64,000 nt of DNA from Streptomyces wedmorensis (GTDB lineage Bacteria > Actinomycetota > Actinomycetes > Streptomycetales > Streptomycetaceae), in contig NZ_JNWK01000022.1 in assembly GCF_000716445.1 (NCBI RefSeq), forward strand, positions 37,913 to 101,912. Direction: 5' to 3'. Every line of letters begins with the position of its first letter. The first letter of the stretch is position 1. The translations under genes and the position numbers were made by a program. The notes beneath the pieces were generated by a model. That model was not told where the DNA came from and made no database searches. It saw nothing but the letters and a program-made list of their open reading frames with translations. Positions 26,521 through 36,781 of the stretch are shown one piece after another.

Positions 26521-27975
26521 CGTGGTCCACTCCAGGCGCGTCCTGACCCGCGGATCGTGGACGTACTCCAGGGCGGCCAGGGCCGTCTCGCGCGCCGCGC
26601 CGTCGGAGGCGCCGTCCGCGAGGATCGACGACAGCGCGTCGACGGCACGCGGATCCTGACGGATCGCCAGGCCCCGGGCCGCCTCCGCCGCCGTCTCCGG
26701 ATCGTCGTCGCCGAGCCGCTCCGCCAGCCCCTCCCGTACGAGCGGGGTGTCGTCCGGCAACTCCGCGAGCGCCAGCGTCGCCCAGTCCCGCACGCGGGCG
26801 TCGTCGTCCCGGCTCAGCGCGAGCAACACGCCGACCGCCTCGACATGCCCGGCGGGAACGATCCCGGCGAGCCCCGCCGCGGCCGCCCGCCGCACGGCGG
26901 CGCCGGGATGCCCGGCCGCCACGAGCAGCTCCGGCACGGCGGCCGGATCCCCACACGCGCCGAGCGACAGGACCGCCGAGAGCACGGGCTCACGGGCCGG
27001 CGGCACGGCCTCCGCCGCGAGCCGCCGCAACACCGGGACCGCGCTCGCACCGAAGCCGGGCAGCGCACCGAGCACCCGCGCGCCGAGCGCCCGGCGCAAC
27101 GGATCGCGGTACGCGCACCAGCCCGCCGCCGCCACGAACGTCTCCTCGTCGGCCCGCCCCGCCAGCTCCGCCACCGCCGTCGTCCAGTCGTCCAGCTCCG
27201 GATCGCCACAGCGCAGCGCCCGCGCCGCCAACTCCTCGTGCGGAGTACGCAGACCCAGCGCCGCTTCGATCAGCGTCGCGATCGCCGCATGCCCGGTTTG
27301 CCGGTCGTCCCCCCGCCCCGGCGCGCCGTCCTCCCGCAGCAACTCCACGCAAACCGTCACCCCGCCGTCCTCCCGCACCCGCCGGACGACCGCCTCGTAC
27401 GTCTCCCCGCCCTCGTTCCCCGCGACCAGCCCCCGCCGCAACTCGGCCGCCATGTCGACGCCGATCCACCGCCGCGCCTCCCGCAGCGCCGCCTCCCGCG
27501 ACTGCGCCCCGTGGTCGAGGAGCGCCCGCACACAGCCGGACGAGCCGCGCCTCGCCGCCGCCACCAGCGGGACCAGCCCGTCGGGGCCGCGCCGATCGGG
27601 ATCCGCCCCGTGCTCCAGCAACACCCGTGCCGTGTCCGCGTGCCCGAGCCGCAGCGCCCACGTCAGGGCCGTGAACCCGTACGACTCCTCCTGATCCGGC
27701 TCGGCCCCCGCCGCGAGCAGTGCCCGCACCACCTCGGTGTGCCCACCGCACGCGGCCCCGCACAACGGCAGGTCACCGCCGTCCTCGCCACTGTGCCGCC
27801 CCGGATCGGCCCCGGCGCCGAGCAACAGCCGCACGATCCCCGGCTCGTCGTCGAGCGCCGCCCGGTACAGCGCCGTCTCCCCGTCCTCCCTGCCCTCCGG
27901 ATCGGCCCCGCCCCGCAGGGCCCGCACCGCCCCGTCCTCGTCCCCGTCCCGAATGGCGTCGAACAACGTGCTCAT
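26506..27975 (-). CDS. Ankyrin-repeat / HEAT-repeat protein
   Basis: This 489-aa protein begins with about four ankyrin repeats (residues 5-165; motifs NGETALYRAAL, EVVRALLAAGAEP, GFTALTWALRLGHADTARVLLEHGADP). It ends with HEAT-like helical repeats (residues 320-485; PELLVAAGHPGAAVRRAAAAGL, VRDWATLALAEL). Both parts are protein-binding scaffolds and no catalytic domain is visible. The ATG at 27975 begins the first ankyrin unit. It lies 46 nt downstream of the NACHT gene on the same strand and is probably co-transcribed, so it may be its partner. Confidence 0.85.
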   Translation of the reverse strand: MSTLFDAIRDGDEDGAVRALRGGADPEGREDGETALYRAALDDEPGIVRLLLGAGADPGRHSGEDGGDLPLCGAACGGHTEVVRALLAAGAEPDQEESYGFTALTWALRLGHADTARVLLEHGADPDRRGPDGLVPLVAAARRGSSGCVRALLDHGAQSREAALREARRWIGVDMAAELRRGLVAGNEGGETYEAVVRRVREDGGVTVCVELLREDGAPGRGDDRQTGHAAIATLIEAALGLRTPHEELAARALRCGDPELDDWTTAVAELAGRADEETFVAAAGWCAYRDPLRRALGARVLGALPGFGASAVPVLRRLAAEAVPPAREPVLSAVLSLGACGDPAAVPELLVAAGHPGAAVRRAAAAGLAGIVPAGHVEAVGVLLALSRDDDARVRDWATLALAELPDDTPLVREGLAERLGDDDPETAAEAARGLAIRQDPRAVDALSSILADGASDGAARETALAALEYVHDPRVRTRLEWTTPRRG

Positions 27976-28021
27976 GCCCCGACCCTGACCCGCCGTCGGC
28001 GCCCGACGCAAATCCTTTCCC

Positions 28022-31000
28022 TCACTCCGCGGGACCGCAGCCCGCCCGCCTCCTCGCCTTGAGCAGCCGACGGAGCCCGAACGACAGGCGGTCGTGGAAC
28101 ACCGCGTGCGCCGCACGCTCTGGAGAGCCCCGGAGGAGGCGGACGCGGCGCATCTGCGCGCGGACTTCCGCGTCGGTCTCCTCGGCTGACTGCCGCTCCC
28201 ACTCCGTGCGGTCCGAGCCGGAAGCGAGTGCCTGGAGCCTCACGAGCCGTTCCCGGGAGGTGGGCGGGGTGTCGGCCTGGGGCTCCGTGTCGAACAGGCT
28301 TGCCCGTTCCGGGTGGTCCGGCCACCACTGCCCCATCCAGCGCAGGGCGAAGAGCCGTACGCCAGTGTCGGGGTCGCCGGCGGCCATCCGGTAGATGGTC
28401 TCGCGGACGGCGGGATCGCGGGCGCAGACGAGGGAGAGCTCGCGGATGACCCTCAGGCGGAGGGAAGGGGCGGAGTCGTGCTGCGCGATGTCGAGCAGCA
28501 GCGTCGTCACCGAGGGGTCGTTGCTCCACAGCGTGACGAGGAGGAGCGCGGCGGTCTCCCGTGGTGCGTCATCGGGGAGGTCCTGCGCACAGCCGATGAG
28601 GAACTCGCGCGTCTCGTCGGTGGGGACGCGCGCGATGGCCCTCAGCGCGGCCTGCTGAGCGCCGACTGGGGTCAAATATCGCCGTGAATAGCGAGGGTCG
28701 GAAGCCTCGAGCGTCAACGTCCTGTCCGAGAAGCGTCGGACATCGCGCATCAGCATCCGGACGTCTTCCGGGTGGATCTGCAACCAGGCAGTGATCGTCG
28801 CCTGCTCGACCGGGACGAGGTACCGGTTCAGGAGTAGGAGGAAGGGAGCGAAGCGTTCGGATCGCCAGGCCGCGAGGGCCTCCGCCACAAAGCGGCCGGT
28901 GTCTTCATCGACACCGACGAGTTCCTCTTCGTCGATGTACGTCGAGGAAGGGCCGAGGAGCCCGTCGGGCAGCGGCCCCACCTCGTTGATGGGGTCGAAG
29001 CCGGCGGCCATCTGGTCCACGAGTTGTTCCGCCCGGGCGCGTACAGCCTCGAAGCGGTCACGGACCGCCCGTTCCTCGAAGAAGCGACGGCTCCGTTCGT
29101 CGCGGTAGGCGTGCAGCAGCAACGTCAAGGCTGCGTTGCGTACACCCGGCGCCGGATCGCGCACGGCCCGGTCCTCTGCGAACGAGCGCAGGTCTGCGGT
29201 CGGCCGGAGCGTCAAGGCGTTCAGAGCGGCTTCGCGTACGGCCACGTGCTCGTCATGCGCGGCACTGGTCTTGATCGCCTCGGTGACGGAGGGGTCGTCC
29301 TGCCACCGCTCACGCAGGACGGCGAGGGCCGCGATCCGGCTGTCGGCCGACCAGGCGAAGCGTGCGTACGCGATCACGGCGGGGGCGTCACGCTGCAGCG
29401 CACAGGCGAGTTCGGTGGCGGTGCGGCCGTCCAGGAACTGGCCCCAGACGTGGAACCAGCTCAGGTACCGGCCGCGCCCCGCCCAGTGCTCGCTGAAGGA
29501 GGCCATCGCCGCGGCGGCGCCCACCACCATGGGGGAGGGACGCCGGTCGAAGTAGCCCTGGTACTGCCCGATCCCCTCGCTGAGCAGCAGCGCGATCGCC
29601 TCCACCACCGCGACGCTCTGCGCGGCGAGCACGCCGATCTTCTTGACCTCGGACAGTGCGCGCAGCGCCAGGGTGAGCCTGTCGTGCCGGTACGGGGTGG
29701 GGGCCGGTCCCACCAGCCCGTCCACCAGCGTCCCCGTGTCCCGCTCGCGCAGCTGCCCGGCGAGCAGCAGGATCACCTCGTGCCAGGTGGTGTCCTCGGC
29801 GCGGGGGAGGAGGACGTCGTGGACGAGCGCGTCGGGGGACCATTCGCGCTCGTGTTCGTAGCGGTGGACGATGTCGGCGGCGGCGAGGTATTCGAGGAAG
29901 GTGCGGTGGACGAAGCCCCAGGCGCCGCCGCCGTAGCGGGCGAGGATGAAGTTGCGTTCGCGGAGTTGCTGGACCATGGCGCGGGCGGTGCGGCGGGCGA
30001 CGTCCGGGGGGATGTCGCAGAGTTGCAGGTACTGGCGGAAGACGTCCTCGATGTCGTGTTCGGGGATGTAGTTGCCGGAGATGCCGCCCGCGCCTTCCTG
30101 CATGCGGCGGGCGAGGAGCCGGAGCATCTCCAGGCGTTCGACCTGGCCGAGGACGTCGAGGGCGTCGGCGACGGGGCCGGACAAGTGGGTGGTGAGGTGT
30201 TTGGCGTCCCGGTCCCAGCGGGCGACGAGGACGGTGACGGCGTGCTGGTAGACGCTGTGGCGGTCGCGGGGGAGGGTCTGGCGGCGGCCGAGGATGGCGA
30301 GGATGGTCAGCAGGAGGGGGTTGCCGGCGAGTTCGCGGACGGACGCGGAGTGGGCGATGGCGTCCTTGAAGCGGGTGAAGAGTTGTTCCGCCTGGGCCGG
30401 TTGGCCGGGGCACGCGGTGTCGAACCAGCGCCGTGCGAAGGCGTGGATCCGCGGGGTGTCCAGGTCCTGGATCATGTAGTGGGCGAAGTCCGCGCCGTCC
30501 AGGGTCCGCCGCTGGTAGCCGACGACGCGGGACGTGACGACGACGCGGCAGCGCTCGTGCCGGGCGGCGAAGCCGGCGATGCGGCGGGCGGTCTCGGCGC
30601 GGAACTCGGGGTCGAAGATCTCGTCGAGTCCGTCGAAGACGAGGAGGGCGCGGCCTTCGTCGAGCAGTCGCTGCAGGACGGGTCTCGGCAGCGCCATGCC
30701 CTCGGTGGTGCTCAGGTGGTCGAGGAACTCCTCGAACGTCTTCTGGCGCCAGGCGGGCTGGGCGTAGTGCCGTAGTTCGACGACGAGCGGCACGCTGCCG
30801 GCGAGCCGGGCCAGGTGCTCGCCGGGGTCGGGGCTGCCGACCAGGCTCAGGGCGAGGTAGTGCGCCAGGGTCGACTTGCCGGCTCCGGGGTCGCCGAGGA
30901 GGACGACGCGGCGGCTCTCCTCCCGGGCGAGCACGTCGAGGACGGGCTCCGCGGGGCGCTGCCGGTAGGCCTCCACGAGGGCGTCGAGCATCTCCAGGTC

Positions 31001-31606
31001 GAGTCCGGGCGGCAGGTCGCCGTCCGACATGAGCTCCTCGCCTTCCAGGAGCTTCACCATGAGTTCGCGGGAGAGTTCCACGGGCGGGGGGTCGGCCCGC
31101 ACGGTGGGGACGACGAAGACCTCGCGCAGTTCGACCTTCTGCTGCACGTTCTGGTCGTTGTCCGGGGTCAGCACCTCCAGGTCCAGCCGTCCGTACGACT
31201 CGCGGACCCGCCGGGCGTACGTCTGCAGGGCGTGGGTGACGGCGGGCTCGTCCTCTTTCCCGGTCTGGTTCCGCGCCTGGTCCTTCGCGGCTTCGCAGAG
31301 GGTGACGAGCTGCTCGTACCTGGTCCGCCACATGTCCCTGTCCAGCAGGGCGCGGGGTACGGGTGCGGAGGGCGGGGCGCAGTGGGCGCAGGTGTCCAGG
31401 AAGGCCGTCACGAGCCGCCAGTCGGGCGGTCGGACGAAGTTGGCCCTGAGCAGGCGCTGCACTCCTGAGCTGCTGAGGGGGCGGCGTCCGTCGCCGGCCT
31501 GGAGGCTGGCCTTCTCCAGATCGTCGGCGCTGGGGGCTCCCGCGGCGGTGTGCACCTCGCGCAGCCATGCGGCGAACCGCTGCCGAGCCTCGTTCCCCTG
31601 GTCCAA
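28022..31606 (-). CDS. HTH-NACHT-HEAT STAND NTPase
   Basis: This 1194-aa protein starts with a helix-turn-helix-like domain (residues 5-75). A NACHT ATPase follows, with Walker A GDPGAGKST (238-246), Walker B LLVFDGLDE (321-329), sensor VVVTSR and a LRELAGNPLLLTILA-type motif. The remainder is HEAT-like helical repeats (about residues 680-1170), the expected sensor. Related bacterial NACHT proteins act in antiphage defence or signalling. The TTG at 31606 was chosen because GGGAGGG lies at SD distance and the HTH begins there. GTG codons further upstream are alternatives. No toxin domain is seen. Confidence 0.88.
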   Translation of the reverse strand: MDQGNEARQRFAAWLREVHTAAGAPSADDLEKASLQAGDGRRPLSSSGVQRLLRANFVRPPDWRLVTAFLDTCAHCAPPSAPVPRALLDRDMWRTRYEQLVTLCEAAKDQARNQTGKEDEPAVTHALQTYARRVRESYGRLDLEVLTPDNDQNVQQKVELREVFVVPTVRADPPPVELSRELMVKLLEGEELMSDGDLPPGLDLEMLDALVEAYRQRPAEPVLDVLAREESRRVVLLGDPGAGKSTLAHYLALSLVGSPDPGEHLARLAGSVPLVVELRHYAQPAWRQKTFEEFLDHLSTTEGMALPRPVLQRLLDEGRALLVFDGLDEIFDPEFRAETARRIAGFAARHERCRVVVTSRVVGYQRRTLDGADFAHYMIQDLDTPRIHAFARRWFDTACPGQPAQAEQLFTRFKDAIAHSASVRELAGNPLLLTILAILGRRQTLPRDRHSVYQHAVTVLVARWDRDAKHLTTHLSGPVADALDVLGQVERLEMLRLLARRMQEGAGGISGNYIPEHDIEDVFRQYLQLCDIPPDVARRTARAMVQQLRERNFILARYGGGAWGFVHRTFLEYLAAADIVHRYEHEREWSPDALVHDVLLPRAEDTTWHEVILLLAGQLRERDTGTLVDGLVGPAPTPYRHDRLTLALRALSEVKKIGVLAAQSVAVVEAIALLLSEGIGQYQGYFDRRPSPMVVGAAAAMASFSEHWAGRGRYLSWFHVWGQFLDGRTATELACALQRDAPAVIAYARFAWSADSRIAALAVLRERWQDDPSVTEAIKTSAAHDEHVAVREAALNALTLRPTADLRSFAEDRAVRDPAPGVRNAALTLLLHAYRDERSRRFFEERAVRDRFEAVRARAEQLVDQMAAGFDPINEVGPLPDGLLGPSSTYIDEEELVGVDEDTGRFVAEALAAWRSERFAPFLLLLNRYLVPVEQATITAWLQIHPEDVRMLMRDVRRFSDRTLTLEASDPRYSRRYLTPVGAQQAALRAIARVPTDETREFLIGCAQDLPDDAPRETAALLLVTLWSNDPSVTTLLLDIAQHDSAPSLRLRVIRELSLVCARDPAVRETIYRMAAGDPDTGVRLFALRWMGQWWPDHPERASLFDTEPQADTPPTSRERLVRLQALASGSDRTEWERQSAEETDAEVRAQMRRVRLLRGSPERAAHAVFHDRLSFGLRRLLKARRRAGCGPAE

Positions 31607-31826
31607 GACGCGCCCTCCCGGTGGCGACACGACGAGTGGGCGCCGCGGTGTCCCGGCGCACCCCAAGTCACCCCGGATCACCCCGGATTCCGGCCCCAGG
31701 CTATGCCGTGGCCTGCGGTGACGGGGGTGGGTCCGCCGCTTTCCCCCGGTTCTCACCGCCGCTTCGGAGTGTGGCGCAGGGTGCTCCCCGTAATCCGCGG
31801 CGATGGACGAACGAATGGAGTACCCG

Positions 31827-32045
31827 ATGTCGACCGAGACCCGGACCGAGACGGGCGTGTCCCTGCTGAGCGAGGTGCTCGCACTCCTCGGGCCCGTGGG
31901 CCTGCTGGTGCTCGTGGCGGCCCTGCTGGTGTTCGTGGGGGTGGTGCTGCCGACGATCTGGTCGCGCCACGCCTACCGCCGGACGGCCGCGCGCACCACG
32001 ATGAACACCCTCCTGAAGGCGGTGAAGCGGCTGTACCCGTTCTGA
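31827..32045 (+). CDS. 72-aa single-helix membrane peptide
   Basis: The ATG at 31827 has GGAG 7 nt upstream. The product has a polar N-terminus, a long hydrophobic stretch (LLSEVLALLGPVGLLVLVAAL and onward, about residues 14-45) and a basic C-terminus (RHAYRRTAART, KAVKRLYPF). It is divergent from the NACHT gene (220-nt gap) and convergent with the metallopeptidase. It matches no family I know. A role linked to the NACHT locus is possible by position only. Confidence 0.65.
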   Translation: MSTETRTETGVSLLSEVLALLGPVGLLVLVAALLVFVGVVLPTIWSRHAYRRTAARTTMNTLLKAVKRLYPF

Positions 32046-32073
32046 CCATGACGGCAATAACCATGACGAAGCG

Positions 32074-32961
32074 TCATGTCACGCAGTCGAGCACGGTGCG
32101 GCACACCCCGCACCGGGCTCGCAGGGTCCTGCCCGCCGGGATGCGCAGCCGCTGGCAGCAGACCGGGCAGGGGAAGGAGACGGCGGTGGCGGGCGCGGTG
32201 CCGCCGTCGAAGGCGTAGGGGGCGTCCGGGGAGGCCCGGCCGCGCCGGCGCTCCCACTCGTAGCGCCGGCGGTCGGCCCAGCGGGCGCCGGCGAGCGGGG
32301 GCGGGGTGCGCTCGCGGTGCGCCTCCGCCCGGCCCCGTACCCACGCGTCGTAGGCGACGGCGCTGGTGAACCAGGGGGACGGGTCCTCGGTGAAGACCTC
32401 GGCGCGTTTGGCGATGACGTAGCCGAACTCCTCCGGGGTCAGGTAGCCGAGCTTCTGGCTCTCGACGCCGTCGCGACGGTAGGCGTCGAGCAGGAGCCAG
32501 CCGGCGCCGAGGTAGGCGGTGACGACGTCGGTGAGGACCTCGTTGTCGGCGGTGCCGGGGAAGCCGAGGTCGAGGCGGTGCAGCAGGACGTGGGTGATCT
32601 CGTGGGCGAGGGCTGCGCCGATGTCCCGGCGGCGGGTCCGGAAGCGGTCGTTGAGCTCCACGAAGTACTCGGGTCCGGCGGTGAGTTCGACGGTCGCCGC
32701 GTGCTCCATGGGCCGGAAGCTCACCACCATGCGCGCCTCGGGCAGCCGCAGGTGGCGGACGAGGGCGTGGGCCACCCGCTGGGTGCCGAGGTGCAGGTCC
32801 TCGTCGTCGCCGAGGGCGACGGCGGCGGCGGGGACGCTCGTCGGGTAGCGGTGTACGCCGTCGGGGGAGAGGCGGCGGTAGAGCGCGGTGAGCGAGGCGC
32901 GGACGGTGGCGCGGTGCGGGAAGCCGCGGATGACACGGTCGGCCTCGTGACGGTTCGGCAT
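32074..32961 (-). CDS. HExxH metallopeptidase with C-terminal zinc ribbon
   Basis: This 295-aa protein carries H120-E121-I-T-H124 (AHEITHVLLHRL), a zincin active-site motif, followed by DNEVLTD, whose acidic residue could be the third ligand. Two Cys pairs, CPVC and CGVC, form a zinc ribbon in the last 35 residues. No signal peptide is present, so it is probably intracellular. The ATG at 32961 has AGGGGGAA upstream. It is convergent with the 72-aa membrane gene and near the NACHT gene. The substrate is unknown. Confidence 0.8.
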   Translation of the reverse strand: MPNRHEADRVIRGFPHRATVRASLTALYRRLSPDGVHRYPTSVPAAAVALGDDEDLHLGTQRVAHALVRHLRLPEARMVVSFRPMEHAATVELTAGPEYFVELNDRFRTRRRDIGAALAHEITHVLLHRLDLGFPGTADNEVLTDVVTAYLGAGWLLLDAYRRDGVESQKLGYLTPEEFGYVIAKRAEVFTEDPSPWFTSAVAYDAWVRGRAEAHRERTPPPLAGARWADRRRYEWERRRGRASPDAPYAFDGGTAPATAVSFPCPVCCQRLRIPAGRTLRARCGVCRTVLDCVT

Positions 32962-33068
32962 ACCGGATTCCCCCTTCCTTCCACTGTACGTTCCCTCCAC
33001 CGGTATTGGCCGAAAAGGCTTCCTTGTGGCGGCAGTTGGGCGCTGTCCATAATCCGGACGTGCCTTGA

Positions 33069-33908
<840 letters not shown>

Positions 33909-33916
33909 CCCGACAC

Positions 33917-33954
33917 GGGAGTGCCCCGGGGCGACCCCGCCCCGGGGCACTCCC
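33917..33954 (+). terminator. Terminator after the trypsin gene
   Basis: A perfect 17-bp stem (arm GGGAGTGCCCCGGGGCG) with loop ACCC starts 9 nt after the stop codon. Confidence 0.85.
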
Positions 33955-34028
33955 CGCGTCCGGCCCGCGTCCGGCCCGCGTCCGGCCCGCGTCCGGCCCG
34001 GGCATTCCCCGCGTCCGGCCCGCGTCCC
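33954..34028. repeat. 11-bp tandem repeat array
   Basis: CCGCGTCCGGC is repeated four times head to tail from 33954 to 33997, and again at 34009-34019 with a partial copy after it. It fills the space between the trypsin terminator and the beta-galactosidase 3' end. Confidence 0.85.
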
Positions 34029-34030
34029 GC

Positions 34031-35803
34031 TCAGACCGACACAGCCGACACAGCCGACACAGCCGACAGCTCCACCGACGGGGCCGTCCCCTCGACCTCC
34101 AGGACCCACACCTCGTTCGCGCCCTCCCGAAGGACCGGGCCCGGTACGAACAGGGCGTCCTGCGGGCCCGCCGACCAGTAGCGGCCCAGGCAGAAGCCGT
34201 TCACCCAGACGAAGCCGCGGGTGGCGCCCGGCAGCCGCAGCTCGGCGTCCCCGGCGCCCGAGACCCCGAGCGCCGCGCGGTACAGGCCGGGACCCGGGGC
34301 GGCCGGCAGCGGCCCGAAGGGCACCTTGTCGACCGCCGCCGCCTCGAAGGCGTCGAGGCGCAGGCCCCGCGCCCGTACTCCGTGCAGGTACTGCCGCTCG
34401 TGCCGGACGCCGCCCGTGATCCCCTTCGGTTCGGCGAGCCGGGGCCCGTAGTTGACCCGGCCGAGGGACTCCACCCACAGGTCGACGACCGCCGGACCCG
34501 CGACCGGTTCGGCCAGCCGCGCGTCCTCGCTGTCGAGCACGCCGGCGGGGACCCCGTCGACGTACACGACGGCCCGGTCCCGCAGCCCGGTGACGCCCAG
34601 CGGATACGGCTGCCGGGGCCCCGGTACGGACACCCGGTAGCGGACCAGACCTCGGTCCACCCCCAGCTCCTCGAAGGTCGGCGGCACCGGGGTGAGCGAC
34701 TCCTCGCCGCCGAGGACCTCCAGGACCCCGTCCAGCGGCGCCCAGTCGTCGAAGCGGCCGAGCGCGGGGGCGGCCAGCCGGGCCGGCGGCTCCGGGACCT
34801 CCGGCAGCGGCCCGTCCGCGTACGCGGAGAGCACCTCGCGGAAGCGGCGGTACTTCTCCGTCGGCCGGCCCGCCTCGTCGATCGGCGCGTCGTAGTCGTA
34901 CGAGGTCACCGTCGGCCGCAGCACCCCGTCGTGCAGCCCGCCGGTCCGGTTCGCGCCCGCCCAGCCGGCGAAGTTCGTGCCGCCGTGCGCCATGTACAGG
35001 TTGACCGAGGCCCCGCACTCCAGGATCTCCCGCAGCTCGGCCGCCGCGTCCGCCGCGTCCCGCACCGTGTGCTCCGTACCCCAGTGGTCGAACCAGCCGC
35101 ACCAGAACTCCATGCACATCAGCGGCCCCGACGGCTGATGGCGCCGCAGCGTCGCGAAGCCCTCCCGCGCCCCCGAACCGAAGTTCGCCGTCGCGAGCAC
35201 CCCCGGCACCGAGCCGCCCGTCAGCATGTGGTCCTCGGGCCCGTCCGAGGTGAACAGCGGCACACCGACCCCGCAGTCCCGCAGCAGCCGCGCCACCCAC
35301 TCCAGATAGTCCCGGTCGCTGCCGTAGCTCCCGTACTCGTTCTCCACCTGGACCAGGATCACCGGACCGCCCCGGTCGACCTGCCGCTCCACCACCTGCG
35401 GGAGCAGCCGCCGGAACCAGGACTCCACCGGCGCCAGGAACTCCGGGTCCAGGGTCCGCACCCGCCGCCCGAGCGGACCGGTCAGCCAGTGCGGCAGACC
35501 GCCGTTCTCCCACTCGGCGCAGATGTACGGTCCCGGGCGCACGATCGCCCACAGCCCGGCCCGCCGCACCGCGTCCAGGAACCGGCCGAGCTCCGCCACG
35601 TCCCCGTACCGGCCGGGCTCCGGCTCGTACAGGTTCCAGGGGACGTACGTCTCGACGCAGTTGAGGCCCATCGCCCGCAGCATCCCGAGCCGGTGCTCCC
35701 AGTGCCCCTCGTGGACCCGGAAGTAGTGCAGCGCCCCCGAGAGCAGCCGCACCGGCCGCCCGTCGAGCAGAAAGTCCTCGTCACCCACAGCGAACGTGCT
35801 CAT
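34031..35803 (-). CDS. GH35 beta-galactosidase
   Basis: This 590-aa glycoside hydrolase family 35 enzyme has the acid/base Glu156 in VQVENEYGSYGS and the nucleophile Glu232 in CMEFWCGWFDHWG. GALHYFRV and NCVETYVPWNLYEP lie at the N-terminus. Two beta-sandwich domains follow (VNGFCLGRYW near residue 540). No signal peptide is seen, so it is probably cytoplasmic and acts on imported galactosides. The C-terminus SAVSAVSAVSV is encoded by a 9-bp repeat and is likely not functional. It is divergent from an AraC regulator that probably controls it. Confidence 0.93.
   Translation of the reverse strand: MSTFAVGDEDFLLDGRPVRLLSGALHYFRVHEGHWEHRLGMLRAMGLNCVETYVPWNLYEPEPGRYGDVAELGRFLDAVRRAGLWAIVRPGPYICAEWENGGLPHWLTGPLGRRVRTLDPEFLAPVESWFRRLLPQVVERQVDRGGPVILVQVENEYGSYGSDRDYLEWVARLLRDCGVGVPLFTSDGPEDHMLTGGSVPGVLATANFGSGAREGFATLRRHQPSGPLMCMEFWCGWFDHWGTEHTVRDAADAAAELREILECGASVNLYMAHGGTNFAGWAGANRTGGLHDGVLRPTVTSYDYDAPIDEAGRPTEKYRRFREVLSAYADGPLPEVPEPPARLAAPALGRFDDWAPLDGVLEVLGGEESLTPVPPTFEELGVDRGLVRYRVSVPGPRQPYPLGVTGLRDRAVVYVDGVPAGVLDSEDARLAEPVAGPAVVDLWVESLGRVNYGPRLAEPKGITGGVRHERQYLHGVRARGLRLDAFEAAAVDKVPFGPLPAAPGPGLYRAALGVSGAGDAELRLPGATRGFVWVNGFCLGRYWSAGPQDALFVPGPVLREGANEVWVLEVEGTAPSVELSAVSAVSAVSV
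34036..34069. repeat. 9-bp microsatellite in the beta-galactosidase 3' end
   Basis: CCGACACAG is repeated three times plus a partial copy. It encodes the terminal Ser-Ala-Val repeats of the beta-galactosidase. Confidence 0.85.
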
Positions 35804-35882
35804 GGCCTCACCCTCGCCCCCTGGCGGCGAGCCGGTCCATGGACAAAGATCGTCGCAGTTTGGACGTTACGGAGGCACGGCG

Positions 35883-36770
35883 ATGTACCACACCTGGATG
35901 CGCTACTTCACGCCCGGCCCCGTCCACCAACGGCTCGGCCTGGTCTGCCTCGGCGTCGGACTCCAGCACGGCACCCTGCCCACCGTCGGTCCGCGCACCC
36001 TCGACCACCACGTCGCCGTCGTCGTCTCCGCGGGCGGCGGCTGGTACCGGGGCTCCGACGGCCGCCGCGCCACCGTCACCGCCCCCGCCCTGCTCTGGCT
36101 CACCCCCGGCGTCCCCCACCACTACGGCGCCGACCCGGGCACCGGCTGGGACGAGGCCTTCGTCGACTTCTCGGGACCCGCCGCCGCCACCTACACCGAA
36201 CTCGGCTACATCGAACCCGACCGGCCCGTCGTGCCCCTCTCCGACGCCGCCCCCGCCCGCGCCGCCATCGGCCGGATCGCCCGCGCCGCCCGCCCCGGCA
36301 ACCCCCTCCTGGAGGTCGAGACCGGCGCCGCCGTCCACGAACTCCTCGTCGCCCTGCGGCGCGCCCGCGCCGACACCAACGCCGACGGCGACCCCGTCCT
36401 CGCCGCCCTCGCCCGCGACGCCTTCCAGCCCCTCTCCGTCGCCGGCCACGCCGCCCGCCACGGCATGACCCCCGCCGAGCTGCGCACCGCCGTCCGCCGC
36501 GCCGCCGGATGCAGCCCCAAGGACTACCTGCTCACCGTCCGCCTCGGCCGCGCCAAGGAGCTCCTCGCCGCCACCGAGCTGCCCGTCGCCGCCGTCGCCC
36601 GGCGCGTCGGATACGACGACCCCGCCTACTTCTCCCGGCTCTTCACCCGCCGGGTCGGCACCGCGCCCATCCGGTTCCGCGAGCAGCAGGGGCGCTCCGT
36701 GCACGGCGGCTGGAGCGACCGCGTTCCGGATCCCGAACACCCGCCCACGATCCTGCCGAGATCCGTCTAA
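35883..36770 (+). CDS. AraC-family transcriptional regulator
   Basis: This 295-aa protein has an N-terminal cupin-like sensing domain (HHVAVVVSAGGGWYRG, LLWLTPGVPHHYG, WDEAFVDFSG). Its two-helix AraC DNA-binding domain is C-terminal (YLLTVRLGRAKELLAATELPVAAVARRVGYDDPAYFSRLFTRRVG near residues 215-260). The ATG at 35883 has GGAGG 8 nt upstream. It is divergent from the GH35 beta-galactosidase with a 79-nt shared promoter gap, so galactoside-responsive activation of that gene is likely. Confidence 0.92.
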   Translation: MYHTWMRYFTPGPVHQRLGLVCLGVGLQHGTLPTVGPRTLDHHVAVVVSAGGGWYRGSDGRRATVTAPALLWLTPGVPHHYGADPGTGWDEAFVDFSGPAAATYTELGYIEPDRPVVPLSDAAPARAAIGRIARAARPGNPLLEVETGAAVHELLVALRRARADTNADGDPVLAALARDAFQPLSVAGHAARHGMTPAELRTAVRRAAGCSPKDYLLTVRLGRAKELLAATELPVAAVARRVGYDDPAYFSRLFTRRVGTAPIRFREQQGRSVHGGWSDRVPDPEHPPTILPRSV

Positions 36771-36781
36771 GCTCGCAGATC

